Source of the DNA: UBA12276 sp041476285
GTDB lineage: Archaea; Micrarchaeota; Micrarchaeia; Micrarchaeales; Micrarchaeaceae
Assembly (NCBI GenBank): GCA_041476285.1
Contig: JBGOTD010000006.1
Location: 1-14,991 of the forward strand
Reading direction: 5' to 3'
DNA length: 14,991 nt
Both the position numbers and the translations under genes were made by a program. Numbering within the stretch: the first letter of the stretch is position 1; every line of letters starts with the position of its first letter. Below are positions 5,535 to 13,101 of this stretch, piece after piece. The notes beneath the pieces were generated by a model that worked only from the letters and a program-made list of their open reading frames with translations, searched no databases and was not told the origin of the DNA.

Positions 5535-8072
5535 CTATTTGAGGTAGTTTATCTTGATGACTCTTGTATCACCATTTTGATACACTACATTCATGCTCAC
5601 GTTGTTTGAACTGTACGGGCAGGTGTATGTATTGCACAGGAATGTGAACTTGAATATGTTGCTTTGCACCAGTTTTGGCCCAAGTACATATGCACCGTTG
5701 ATCACTCTTCCTGAAAATGATATGAGAAGCGTGTAGTTGATTGAGTTGTTAAGGTCTCCTGTATTCAGTATGTTGTAAGCCGAATTCGTGCTATTGAGGA
5801 AGATGATAGTTCTCATTAAAGTGAACCTTGTGCTGTTTTTAACCCCAAGATAGGCCTTATAGCTCGTTGTGCCATTTGCATCGGGTATCGATATCAACTC
5901 TGTCGTATAGTAGGGATAACTGTCTGAAGAGAAGGTAAAGAATGTTGCGGTGCCGTTGTTTGTTGTGTTCAATGAGCTGAGTGTAACATAGCCATAGTCT
6001 GTCGGGTTTGTGACAAGCCCCTCCTGTGCTATTCCGCCAAGCTCTGCGTACCAGAAGTTCCTTGTTATGAGATACTGCGGCTTGTGTATGCTGTAGAGAT
6101 ATCCTGAATCAGAGGTTGTATTGAAAAGGAACTTTGAGAACACATAGACTCTTGAGCTGTTTTCTCCTCCTACACTGTCCATATAGCTTGTCCTGTTCCC
6201 CCAGCCCTCGACAACGGAGCCGTCCGGCCAAAGAGCAAGAACAGTCGCATTTGAGGCTGTATTGTTTTTCAGCCATATCATAGCCTCAAGGAACTGCGGA
6301 TTTATGCCGTCTGCCTGGACGGCAGTATACGATTGGATATAAGTGTTATACATATTGAAAAACAGGCCCACAAGCACGATTAATAATACTATATACTCGA
6401 TGCGGAGATTGCCCTTCGCGACAGCATAAATAACATATCCAAGCAACGCGACAAGTAATGCATAGATTGCCACTATTGTGCCTGACACGAATTTGAATCG
6501 TATGGCGAGCGTCGGATAAAAGTGGTATATCAGGAATATTACAACGGCCGCAACAGCTATGGTTATCACAGCTCCGATAAGCCTTCTTCTTACATTGTAA
6601 TGATAGAAAAGCTTGCCGATTCCATAAATTCCAAAGGCTGCGAATATGGCCAACGGCAGGGATATGATCGCATTGAACCTTATTGCACTGTATTGCAGAT
6701 ACGATGTGACCAGGAAATATGAAAGTATTGCAATAAAGGCTATTTTATTCATCTTGAACTTTTCATTATTAAGATAACCTTTTGATATAAGCAGCCAGTA
6801 TATGAGGAAGAGCGCAACGCCTATCATTGACAGATACAGCTGTATGCTAAAGCTTGACCACATGAACCTATAACTTGGCTTTTGCAGTTCCTGGGTTGTG
6901 GCAGTTACCGCATTTCCAATGGCAGTCTTGTTTGATATGTTTGTGCTTGGTGGTGCTATTAGAGGGCCGACCGGCGAAGCAACGCTAAGCACTGTACTTC
7001 CAAAGAGTGCAAGTAAAATTACAGCCACTGCAATAATAAAACCAAAGGATGCCAGCAGCCTGTTCTTTGCACCAGCCAGCATCTTAAACCTGTCAATCCG
7101 TCTTACAATATAATATGCAATTATGGCACCGACAAGTATTGGTACATAAAACAGGAAGAAGTCGTTGACATCAAGCTGCAGACCTGATCTCGCCAGCCCC
7201 AAAGCAACGTACGAAATTTGCAGTAAATGTGACATCAGCAGAGTTATCGATAGCACGATGCTTGAAAAGAGAATCTCCTTGTCCGCCTTGATAAACCCGT
7301 ATATTATTGCAAGAAGAAGTGCAAGCAGATATACTATCGATACGAATGGCGCACCGTTCCACACCATCACGCCAAGGCTCAATGATGCTCCTGAGAGTAT
7401 TGCCCAGATGTATCTTCTTATGCTCTTCTTTTCATCGAAGCATTTTATCATCAGGATAAGGGCAAGCATTATGAATAAGCTTATGAAACTGTCTCCCCTG
7501 TAGACCGTGCCGGCAGTTCTGGCTATGTTGCCGCTGGAAACGCTTACTAAAAACATTGCAATCAGGCCGATGGCCCTGCTGTTCGCAAGCTGCTTTGCAA
7601 GGACATATGCAAGTAATGCATAAAAAATGCCAAACAGCATCGGCACCCAACGCATAACTGTAAGGGCACTAAATCCAAGTCCCTGTAAAAGAAAATATGA
7701 TATGACTGTAATGTATACCAGGCCAGGCGCCTCTCCTATGAAGTTATGTCGCGGAAATCCTGATATGCTAAGATAGTTTGAAACCATAAAATGGTTGTTT
7801 ATCGCCTGCCTTACCACAGAATAATAGAAGAAACCGTCAGGCTCGAACATTCCCTGGAACTGCAATAATCCTGCCCTTAGGAGTATGTTGACTGCTATTA
7901 TCGCAATCACTATTCCTATTATGAGGTATTTGTTTTCTATAAATGAATCAAGCTTCACGCCAAGATTAAAGCTGCTACCAGTGTGCGCATGTTCCACGGG
8001 CTTCGGCTCATCATGGTGCTCGGCAGGTTTAGATTCCTTATCCTGGTTGTTGTAATACTTGTCAATTCTCAT
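5535..8072 (-). CDS. aglB: STT3/AglB-type oligosaccharyltransferase with WPDGS motif
   Basis: This 845-residue membrane enzyme would move a lipid-linked glycan onto Asn in N-x-S/T sites outside the cell. A His-rich polar tail (1-45) precedes about 13 or more membrane segments between 48 and 575, and an outside domain covers 590-845. STT3 landmarks are visible. The first acidic loop is FEPDGFFYY (76-84), with D79 as probable metal and Asn contact. The second is RTAGTVYRGDSF (185-196), close to the archaeal form. TTQE (392-395) fits the T-x-x-E loop and RF (465-466) matches the conserved arginine region. The WWDYG signature is replaced by WPDGS (615-619), followed by VVEGWGNRTSYMDSVGG. The outside domain is small for AglB and ends with a C-x4-C pair (813/818). 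The start has GAGGATC three bases upstream. It is divergent from the SDR gene, and the S-layer target lies 5 kb away. An STT3-like transferase with other specificity cannot be excluded. Confidence 0.85.
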   Translation of the reverse strand: MRIDKYYNNQDKESKPAEHHDEPKPVEHAHTGSSFNLGVKLDSFIENKYLIIGIVIAIIAVNILLRAGLLQFQGMFEPDGFFYYSVVRQAINNHFMVSNYLSISGFPRHNFIGEAPGLVYITVISYFLLQGLGFSALTVMRWVPMLFGIFYALLAYVLAKQLANSRAIGLIAMFLVSVSSGNIARTAGTVYRGDSFISLFIMLALILMIKCFDEKKSIRRYIWAILSGASLSLGVMVWNGAPFVSIVYLLALLLAIIYGFIKADKEILFSSIVLSITLLMSHLLQISYVALGLARSGLQLDVNDFFLFYVPILVGAIIAYYIVRRIDRFKMLAGAKNRLLASFGFIIAVAVILLALFGSTVLSVASPVGPLIAPPSTNISNKTAIGNAVTATTQELQKPSYRFMWSSFSIQLYLSMIGVALFLIYWLLISKGYLNNEKFKMNKIAFIAILSYFLVTSYLQYSAIRFNAIISLPLAIFAAFGIYGIGKLFYHYNVRRRLIGAVITIAVAAVVIFLIYHFYPTLAIRFKFVSGTIVAIYALLVALLGYVIYAVAKGNLRIEYIVLLIVLVGLFFNMYNTYIQSYTAVQADGINPQFLEAMIWLKNNTASNATVLALWPDGSVVEGWGNRTSYMDSVGGENSSRVYVFSKFLFNTTSDSGYLYSIHKPQYLITRNFWYAELGGIAQEGLVTNPTDYGYVTLSSLNTTNNGTATFFTFSSDSYPYYTTELISIPDANGTTSYKAYLGVKNSTRFTLMRTIIFLNSTNSAYNILNTGDLNNSINYTLLISFSGRVINGAYVLGPKLVQSNIFKFTFLCNTYTCPYSSNNVSMNVVYQNGDTRVIKINYLK

Positions 8073-8108
8073 TTAGATCCTCAAAAGAAGCATGCGGTTG
8101 TTATGCAG

Positions 8109-8118
8109 CTATAAAAAG
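8109..8118 (-). promoter_or_regulatory. TATA box of aglB
   Basis: On the minus strand this reads CTTTTTATAG. It predicts a transcript start near 8088 and a leader of about 15 bases that holds the GAGGATC ribosome binding site at 8076-8082. Confidence 0.45.
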
Positions 8119-8138
8119 TACCACCTAAGATATATATT

Positions 8139-8164
8139 ATTAATATCAAGCAACTAATATTAAT
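8139..8164. repeat. Inverted repeat in the aglB/SDR divergent region
   Basis: ATTAATAT (8139-8146) and ATATTAAT (8157-8164) form exact 8-base arms around a 10-base spacer. The repeat lies upstream of the aglB TATA box. It could be a regulator site shared by the two divergent genes. A/T-rich palindromes of this size can also arise by chance. Confidence 0.4.
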
Positions 8165-8173
8165 TTAGGTAGC

Positions 8174-8207
8174 GCAACGCATAAAACAATATTGCATAAG
8201 GCGTTGC
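8174..8207. repeat. GCAACGC/GCGTTGC inverted repeat before the SDR gene
   Basis: The G/C-rich arms GCAACGC (8174-8180) and GCGTTGC (8201-8207) are exact inverted copies 20 bases apart in an otherwise A/T-rich gap. GCATAA occurs twice inside or at the edge (8179-8184, 8194-8199). The site sits about 50-80 bases before the SDR start, where a regulator could act. A repeat with the same CGTTG core and the same spacing lies before the S-layer gene. Confidence 0.4.
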
Positions 8208-8254
8208 AAATAATTCAAGAAAACCAATCAAGCTATTTCAAATAAGAATACACA

Positions 8255-9151
8255 ATGTGTGGTGTTTTGATAAACAATAAAGTACTGCTCAGCGGCTCTA
8301 ATGGTTTCATCGGTTCCGCTTTGAAGTCCAAATTAATAAAGAAGGGCTACAAGGTCTACGATCTGGAATATAGACTATTAAATTACGAAAAGATTAGGAA
8401 CCATGTAAAAAGGCTGAAGCCTGATTATGTAATTCATCTGGCAGCAGTAACAAACCCATCCTACTATTATGAGTACCCTCTGGAAACCATACAGACAAAT
8501 TTTCTGGCAACTGTGAATTTAGCAGAGGCCTGCAAAGAACTGAGGAATCTCAAGCAGTTCGTTTATTCAAGTTCAGTTGCTGTATATGGAAATGTTGCAA
8601 CTCAAAAACTTGACGAAACCACACCAATCCAGCCTTTAAGCACTCACGGAATAGCCAAGGCGTCATCGGAGCTGTATCTGCAATATTTGGGTGCGGCTTA
8701 TGATATGTCCTACACTATATTGAGGCTTCCAAATGTGTACGGAAGGGCAAACAATTTCAATTACTTCGTAGAAAAAACGATATCCCAGATGCTTGAAGGA
8801 GATACTGTAAAACTTGGCAATGCCGATGCGATAAGGGACTGGCTGTACATAGATGATGCAACGGAAGCATTCGCAAGTGTTTTAGGAAATAAGAACGCAC
8901 TAAAGCAAACATTCCTGATAGGTACAGGACATGGCTATAGCACAAGAGAGACTGCGAAACTGATAGCAAAACTAACCGGCTTCAAGGGCAAAATAGAGTG
9001 GAATTCATCTCCGCCAAGGCCCACAGATATCAAAAAGATCATATGCGACAGCTCAAAGTCAAAGCGGCGCCTCAATTGGGCGCCCAAATACGGCCTCGAA
9101 AAAGGTATCAAGAAGACAATTGAAAGCATAAAAGGAAATAACAGAAGATGA
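8255..9151 (+). CDS. SDR-family nucleotide-sugar epimerase/reductase, His for catalytic Tyr
   Basis: This is an extended short-chain dehydrogenase (298 residues). It shows the dinucleotide motif LLSGSNGFIGSAL (11-23), HLAAVTNP (61-68), the Ser motif FVYSSSVAVYG (102-112), RLPNVYG (157-163), and RDWLYIDDATEAF (194-206). All are typical of NAD-dependent sugar epimerases, reductases and dehydratases. The active-site stretch reads STHGIAK (129-135), so Lys135 is present but the position of the usual Tyr is His131. In context it is a good candidate to reduce or epimerise a 4-keto-6-deoxysugar made by GMD and altered by the next gene's C-methyltransferase. The His must be explained before activity is assumed. 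ATG 8255 is given. TTG at 8267, preceded by GGTG, would remove four residues and is possible. It leads a five-gene plus-strand run. Confidence 0.85.
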   Translation: MCGVLINNKVLLSGSNGFIGSALKSKLIKKGYKVYDLEYRLLNYEKIRNHVKRLKPDYVIHLAAVTNPSYYYEYPLETIQTNFLATVNLAEACKELRNLKQFVYSSSVAVYGNVATQKLDETTPIQPLSTHGIAKASSELYLQYLGAAYDMSYTILRLPNVYGRANNFNYFVEKTISQMLEGDTVKLGNADAIRDWLYIDDATEAFASVLGNKNALKQTFLIGTGHGYSTRETAKLIAKLTGFKGKIEWNSSPPRPTDIKKIICDSSKSKRRLNWAPKYGLEKGIKKTIESIKGNNRR

Positions 9152-9193
9152 TATTAAAAAGCCAAAAGCGAATAAACTAACCAGGGTCTTTAA

Positions 9194-10411
9194 ATGGTCA
9201 AATGTCAAAATTGCGATGCTGAATGCATAGAAATACTTTCACTGGGCGAGCAGGTAATATGCAACAGGTTCTTCAAGACCCTTGACGAACTACAGAAGGA
9301 GAAAAAATACCCTTTAGACATAGTCTTCTGCCAGAAATGTTTCCTGGTCCAGCAGGCCGTAGTGCTTCCGACAAGCGTGATATTCGACGAGAATTTCAAT
9401 TACCTTAGCGGCGCCTCAAAGGACGCCACAGTGCATTTTACCAATCTGGCTGAGCGGCTGATAAAGGAATACGAGCTAAGCAAAGATGACTATGTTGTCT
9501 CCATAGGCTCAAACGATGGTACTGAGCTCAAGCCCTTCAAGGAGAGCGGAATAAGCCTTATTGGGGTTGAGCCTGCGCCTAAGCCTGCAAAGATAGCAAA
9601 CGACCAAGGCATATACACGATAGTGGACCAGTTCGAGAATGCAACCGAGGAGATCATAGCAACATCAAAAGGAAGGGTAAAAATACTTACAGCATTCAAT
9701 GTGATGGCGCATACCGGCACCATACACCAGTTTTTGGACAGCGTAAAGGAAATCTTGGAATCAAATCATGATGCGACATTCATAAACCAGGGACAATACC
9801 TTCCAGACATAATAGAAAAGGTATCCTACGATACCTTATACCACGAACACAACCGCTTCTATACTGTAACATCGATGCAGAATCTATTCGCAAAGCACGG
9901 AATCCATATCTACGATTGTGAAAGGATAAGCTACTACGGCGGGTCGATAATAACATATGCGTCTGGCAAGCCAAGACTGCAGACAGAGAGGCTCAAGGCA
10001 ATCATCGCCGCCGAGGAAAAATACTCGAAACTCAGCACATACCAGCAATTCAGCGACAAAGTAAAGCAGAGAAGAGACGAGTTACTGAATTTGCTAACTG
10101 AGAAAAAGAGGCAGGGCAAAAGCATAGTCGGAATCGGGGCGCCGATGAAATCCAGCGTTTTGCTAAGCTATTGCGGCATAGACTCAAAATTTATCAGTGT
10201 CCTGACCGAAGTCAACAAACTTAAGATAGGCACATATTCCCCGTCAGGCATAAAGGTTGTTGATGAAAAGGAATATCTAAAGCAAAATTCCCCGGATTCA
10301 GCATTGATACTCTCATGGAACATGTCCGATACAATAATGAAGCAGCTAAGAGGATCAGGATATGCCGGTGAATTCATAGTCCCGCTGCCGGAACTGAAGG
10401 TAATTGATTAA
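9194..10411 (+). CDS. Nucleotide-sugar C-methyltransferase (TylCIII/TcaB9 type)
   Basis: This 405-residue, SAM-dependent enzyme has the three-part build of sugar C-methyltransferases. The N-terminal zinc module has C4-x2-C7 and C46-x2-C49. The SAM-binding domain has VVSIGSNDGTELKPF (101-115), IGVEP (123-127) and NVMAHTGTIHQFLDSVKEIL (169-188). The C-terminal domain has YYGGSI (247-252), IVGIGAPMKSSVLLSYCGID (311-330) and SPSGIKVVDE (349-358). The catalytic region DTLYHEHNRFY (213-223) keeps the family's YHEH. In known members this region takes a proton beside a 4-keto group so that carbon 3 or 5 can be methylated. The usual Glu before the QYL-type segment is Gln here (NQGQYL, 198-203). GMD at the other end of the locus would supply a 4-keto-6-deoxy substrate, much as in the route to virenose (a 3-C-methyl-6-deoxyhexose) in Coxiella. 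The exact carbon and sugar are inferred. It overlaps the next gene by 8 bases. Confidence 0.92.
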   Translation: MVKCQNCDAECIEILSLGEQVICNRFFKTLDELQKEKKYPLDIVFCQKCFLVQQAVVLPTSVIFDENFNYLSGASKDATVHFTNLAERLIKEYELSKDDYVVSIGSNDGTELKPFKESGISLIGVEPAPKPAKIANDQGIYTIVDQFENATEEIIATSKGRVKILTAFNVMAHTGTIHQFLDSVKEILESNHDATFINQGQYLPDIIEKVSYDTLYHEHNRFYTVTSMQNLFAKHGIHIYDCERISYYGGSIITYASGKPRLQTERLKAIIAAEEKYSKLSTYQQFSDKVKQRRDELLNLLTEKKRQGKSIVGIGAPMKSSVLLSYCGIDSKFISVLTEVNKLKIGTYSPSGIKVVDEKEYLKQNSPDSALILSWNMSDTIMKQLRGSGYAGEFIVPLPELKVID

Positions 10412-11117
10412 TAGTATATTATATACAATATGTAAAAAGGCAATTTGGCGTGATCCTATAACACTAAAGGATACTGCAAGTATCATATTACAAACAATAA
10501 TCCCTAGCTACAAAAGGAACCTCGGCAGCTCGATATCGATGTACGGCATCCTCATAGAGCAGAGATTCGCATGGCTTACCAAGGACCTTCCCAAAGAGGC
10601 CGTGGCGATAGACATAGGCGCATACATAGGCGATACTGCAATCTACTTCGCATCTTTTGACAAAGTCAAGATGGTATACGCATATGAACCGTATCAATCT
10701 CTTTATAAACGTGCATCCAAGAACATCAAAACTTCCAAGCTTTCTGATAAAATAAAACTCTTCAACATGGGTGTTGCAGACAAGGACGGAACCTACAGCA
10801 TCAGCGGCAGCGGGGACATAGGCAGCGAGTTCAAGGATTCAAATAAGGGAATCGCAGTAAAGTCAATATCCCTGAATACGATCCTGAAAGGCAAGAAATA
10901 CGTGATAATAAAATCAAACAGCGAGGGCAGCGAGCATAAGATCTTCACAGAGAAGTCCAATCTCAGCAATGTTTACAGGATCCATATAGCGTACCATTAT
11001 GGAATGCAGAGACTGCCGGAAATATTAAAATCAAAGGGGTTCAAAGTAAAAGTCTGGGAAGAGGGGAAGGATCCATCGAAGGGAGACGTCGGCACGGTTT
11101 ATGCCAGACGAGATTGA
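10404..11117 (+). CDS. FkbM-family methyltransferase with altered motif
   Basis: This is a SAM-dependent methyltransferase of the FkbM family (Methyltransf_21), which usually O-methylates sugars or glycosides. The SAM-binding strand is VAIDIGAYIGDTAIYFA (67-83) and the acidic residue ending the second strand is in AYEPY (93-97). Family members normally have K-x-D-x-E-G-x-E. Here the stretch is IKSNSEGSEHKIF (169-181), so the Asp is replaced by Asn while E174 and E177 remain. The protein closes with GDVGTVYARRD, close to the end of the second FkbM protein (GTIYATK), which points to a distant duplication. The length of 237 residues is normal. The start is TTG 10404, inside the end of the preceding gene and after AAGGT. 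No in-frame ATG occurs before residue 46, and beginning there would shorten the region before the SAM-binding fold. Confidence 0.85.
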   Translation: MINSILYTICKKAIWRDPITLKDTASIILQTIIPSYKRNLGSSISMYGILIEQRFAWLTKDLPKEAVAIDIGAYIGDTAIYFASFDKVKMVYAYEPYQSLYKRASKNIKTSKLSDKIKLFNMGVADKDGTYSISGSGDIGSEFKDSNKGIAVKSISLNTILKGKKYVIIKSNSEGSEHKIFTEKSNLSNVYRIHIAYHYGMQRLPEILKSKGFKVKVWEEGKDPSKGDVGTVYARRD

Positions 11118-11132
11118 ACTATAATTAGTTCA
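11115..11132 (+). repeat. Small stem-loop over the end of the first FkbM gene
   Basis: TGAACT (11115-11120) and AGTTCA (11127-11132) form a six-base stem with an ATAATT loop, and the stop codon is the first half of the stem. An A/T stretch follows. It may mark an RNA processing or weak ending point between the FkbM and GT2 genes. Its size makes chance possible. Confidence 0.25.
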
Positions 11133-11167
11133 TAATATTTCAGAAATGGGAAAATAGGTAGTATGTG

Positions 11168-12061
11168 ATGAAACCTGAAATAAGCTTCATAATTAGGGCA
11201 TACAACGAGGAGAAATTCATGCCAAGCAAGCTCGAAGACCTTACTGCTAGACTCAACAGGGCAAGGGCCAGGAGCGAGATAGTGATGGGCATACAGGGAA
11301 ACGACAGGAGCTACGACATAGCAACGGGATTCAAGAAGAAATTCAAGGGTTTAAGGATATACAAAATGCCAAAGCCGGATTTTATCAAGACAACCAATTT
11401 TCTTATAGGCAAAGCGCTTTCCGACATAATAGTTATAGACGACGCAGATAACTTATTTGTGGGAGATATAGACAGGACTGTAAAATTATTCAAGGATAAG
11501 AGGGTGGGCGGCATAATACAGTTCGATGTGGCGACCAGGGAGTGGTTGAACAAGGGCCACGAAATATTCGACAGGGCATACGATGAGGTAAAGCTCAGGC
11601 ACCACATGCATGGGAATGTTGTCACGGATCCGATATTCTGCGTCCATATATACAGAAAATCTGCAGTGAAAAGGCCATACGTCGAAACCCTCAATGACGA
11701 TACTGAAACTACTCATAAACTCATACAAAACAACTACAAGGTAATATACGACAAGAAGCTCGCATACCATATAATGAACAATCCGATACAGAAGAAGATC
11801 ACGATAAAAGCGATATTCAAGAGGCGCATCAGGACGGAAAAGTTCAGGCAGCAGGCGAAGGAGGTTCTGGAGACCAACAGGTTCACCATAGGGAACAGGA
11901 TAGGCGAGTTCACAGAGGCTGTGCTTCTCACCCTTACCAGAGTTAACATAGTCGAGTTCTTTGAATTCATGGAGTATCTTATAGTAATATCATTGGCAAC
12001 AATATTCGGGGAGATCAGGCTGATCATAAAAGATGATAATAGGTATATACAGACAAGATAA
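11168..12061 (+). CDS. GT2-family glycosyltransferase
   Basis: This is a GT-A fold glycosyltransferase of 297 residues from ATG 11168. It starts with the donor-binding strand ISFIIRAYNEEKFM (5-18). The metal and nucleotide motif is IIVIDDADN (87-95), a DxD variant. NDDTETTHKLI (176-186) is the likely region of the catalytic base. The C-terminal part has a hydrophobic stretch (about 263-287) that could sit at the membrane, as expected for an enzyme using a dolichyl-linked glycan on the inner face. Basic residues cluster just before it (KAIFKRRIRTEKFRQQAK, 214-231). A GTG at 11165 would add one residue. The gene is preceded by AGGTA about eight bases from the ATG. It lies between two FkbM methyltransferase genes, so it may add a sugar that these enzymes methylate. 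Donor and acceptor are unknown. Confidence 0.88.
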   Translation: MKPEISFIIRAYNEEKFMPSKLEDLTARLNRARARSEIVMGIQGNDRSYDIATGFKKKFKGLRIYKMPKPDFIKTTNFLIGKALSDIIVIDDADNLFVGDIDRTVKLFKDKRVGGIIQFDVATREWLNKGHEIFDRAYDEVKLRHHMHGNVVTDPIFCVHIYRKSAVKRPYVETLNDDTETTHKLIQNNYKVIYDKKLAYHIMNNPIQKKITIKAIFKRRIRTEKFRQQAKEVLETNRFTIGNRIGEFTEAVLLTLTRVNIVEFFEFMEYLIVISLATIFGEIRLIIKDDNRYIQTR

Positions 12062-12086
12062 AAGGATAGAAATAGGGCATGAAAAC

Positions 12087-12938
12087 ATGAACATATCAAT
12101 ACATGACTATGTATATGCCAGCCTTGCCTTCAATACAAGGATAATAGACCACATAAGGAAGCTAAGCAAGTTCACGTACAACTGGTATGCATTCATACCT
12201 TTTATGCTCTTCAGGAAAGAGGTAACATTCAGGCTTAAGAACGGCAAAACCAAGACTGTCAAGAGCTATCCTGATTACTATAATCTAATACACCACAACA
12301 TCAGCGAAAGGATAGCAGGCGTAACTTATGAAAAGGACAGGGTATCGACCCAATACAAAGGGAAGAGAGTTTACCTGTATTACGAGGACACAGGCACAAA
12401 GAACAAGGCCCAGCTCCTACTCAAGCAGAATTTCATAGGGGACAACAACAAGTCATTCGAGGTAAAAGGCAAGACCATAATAGACATTGGCTCTGCAATA
12501 GGTGACACCCCAATACTCTTCGCGCTCAACGGCGCAAAACACATATACGGCTACGAGCCGGAGAGGCAGCTGCACAGGCTGGCAAAGAGGAACATAAAGG
12601 CAAACCACATGGAAAGGCAGATCACCCTGATAAACAAACCGGCAAACAGCATAGAGGAATTGGGTCGCTACAAAGCCGACATACTCAAGGTAGACTGCGA
12701 GGGCTGCGAATACAATTTGATACTTAGGTCTCCAATAACTACACTCGGCAGATACTCCGAAGTACTACTTGAATACCACTATGGTTACAAGGACCTGGTA
12801 AGGAAGCTGAAGGATTCTGGATTCAGCGTCAATGTAACAAGACCCATAAGGAGCTACGATATAGAAATAGGTAAGACTCTCTGGCTAGGCACCATATACG
12901 CAACAAAGCATAAGCCAAGACAGATCAGCTTCAGGTAA
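12087..12938 (+). CDS. FkbM-family methyltransferase
   Basis: This is a SAM-dependent O-methyltransferase of the FkbM family, 283 residues from ATG 12087. SAM-binding TIIDIGSAIGDTPILFA (130-146) is followed by IYGYEPERQLHRLAKRN (153-169) and by an intact KVDCEGCEYNLI (201-212), the family's K-x-D-x-E-G-x-E motif. It has about 110 residues before the SAM fold, much more than the first FkbM protein. The two share the fold and the ending GTIYA/GTVYA. An in-frame ATG at 12033 would add 18 residues and overlap the GT2 gene by 29 bases. ATG 12087 follows AGGG at a fitting distance and avoids the overlap, but the choice is open. It is the last gene of the plus-strand run. No clear terminator follows before the S-layer promoter region. 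The methylated sugar cannot be named. Confidence 0.87.
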   Translation: MNISIHDYVYASLAFNTRIIDHIRKLSKFTYNWYAFIPFMLFRKEVTFRLKNGKTKTVKSYPDYYNLIHHNISERIAGVTYEKDRVSTQYKGKRVYLYYEDTGTKNKAQLLLKQNFIGDNNKSFEVKGKTIIDIGSAIGDTPILFALNGAKHIYGYEPERQLHRLAKRNIKANHMERQITLINKPANSIEELGRYKADILKVDCEGCEYNLILRSPITTLGRYSEVLLEYHYGYKDLVRKLKDSGFSVNVTRPIRSYDIEIGKTLWLGTIYATKHKPRQISFR

Positions 12939-12979
12939 AATATCAGGCCACTGTCCGACGTCTAGGCATACTTATATAG

Positions 12980-13013
12980 CGTTGATAACAGATGCTATGT
13001 ATGACAATCAACG
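12980..13013. repeat. CGTTGAT/ATCAACG inverted repeat before the S-layer gene
   Basis: Exact 7-base arms at 12980-12986 and 13007-13013 are separated by 20 bases, about 50-80 bases upstream of the S-layer TATA box. The position fits an upstream regulator site for a very strongly expressed gene. The CGTTG core and 20-base spacing are shared with the repeat at 8174-8207. Confidence 0.4.
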
Positions 13014-13061
13014 AAGTATAAAAGTTTATTTATAAAAAAACTGTTATACATACCATATGTA

Positions 13062-13069
13062 TTTAAATA
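13062..13069 (+). promoter_or_regulatory. TATA box of the S-layer gene
   Basis: TTTAAATA is a near-ideal archaeal TATA box. It predicts a transcript start near 13090 and a leader of about 20 bases. A second A/T box (TTTATAAA, 13029-13036) lies further up. Apart from the inverted repeat, the 171-base gap before the gene holds nothing else that is recognisable. Confidence 0.55.
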
Positions 13070-13101
13070 CTTTACAGTGGACTATATTTCACAATATTTA
13101 A

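Larger units (their letters stand above)
8073..8254. other. Divergent intergenic region between aglB and the SDR gene
   Basis: This 182-base A/T-rich gap holds the aglB TATA box and ribosome site on its left side and two inverted repeats in the middle. For the SDR gene no strong TATA box stands out. Candidates are the A/T stretches near 8179-8188 and 8207-8216. No RNA gene or further coding frame is seen. Confidence 0.5.

Noticed and set aside
6216..6230. WPDGS as a sequencing error or frameshift of WWDYG
   Set aside because: The reading frame is open and well behaved on both sides, and several codons differ from those for WWDYG, so a single base error cannot explain it.
7165..7503. A 112-codon plus-strand open frame inside aglB
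   Set aside because: It overlaps membrane segments of AglB in antisense and shows no motif or ribosome site.
11311..11694. A 127-codon minus-strand open frame inside the GT2 gene
   Set aside because: The plus strand has clear GT2 motifs throughout this stretch. The minus frame has none.
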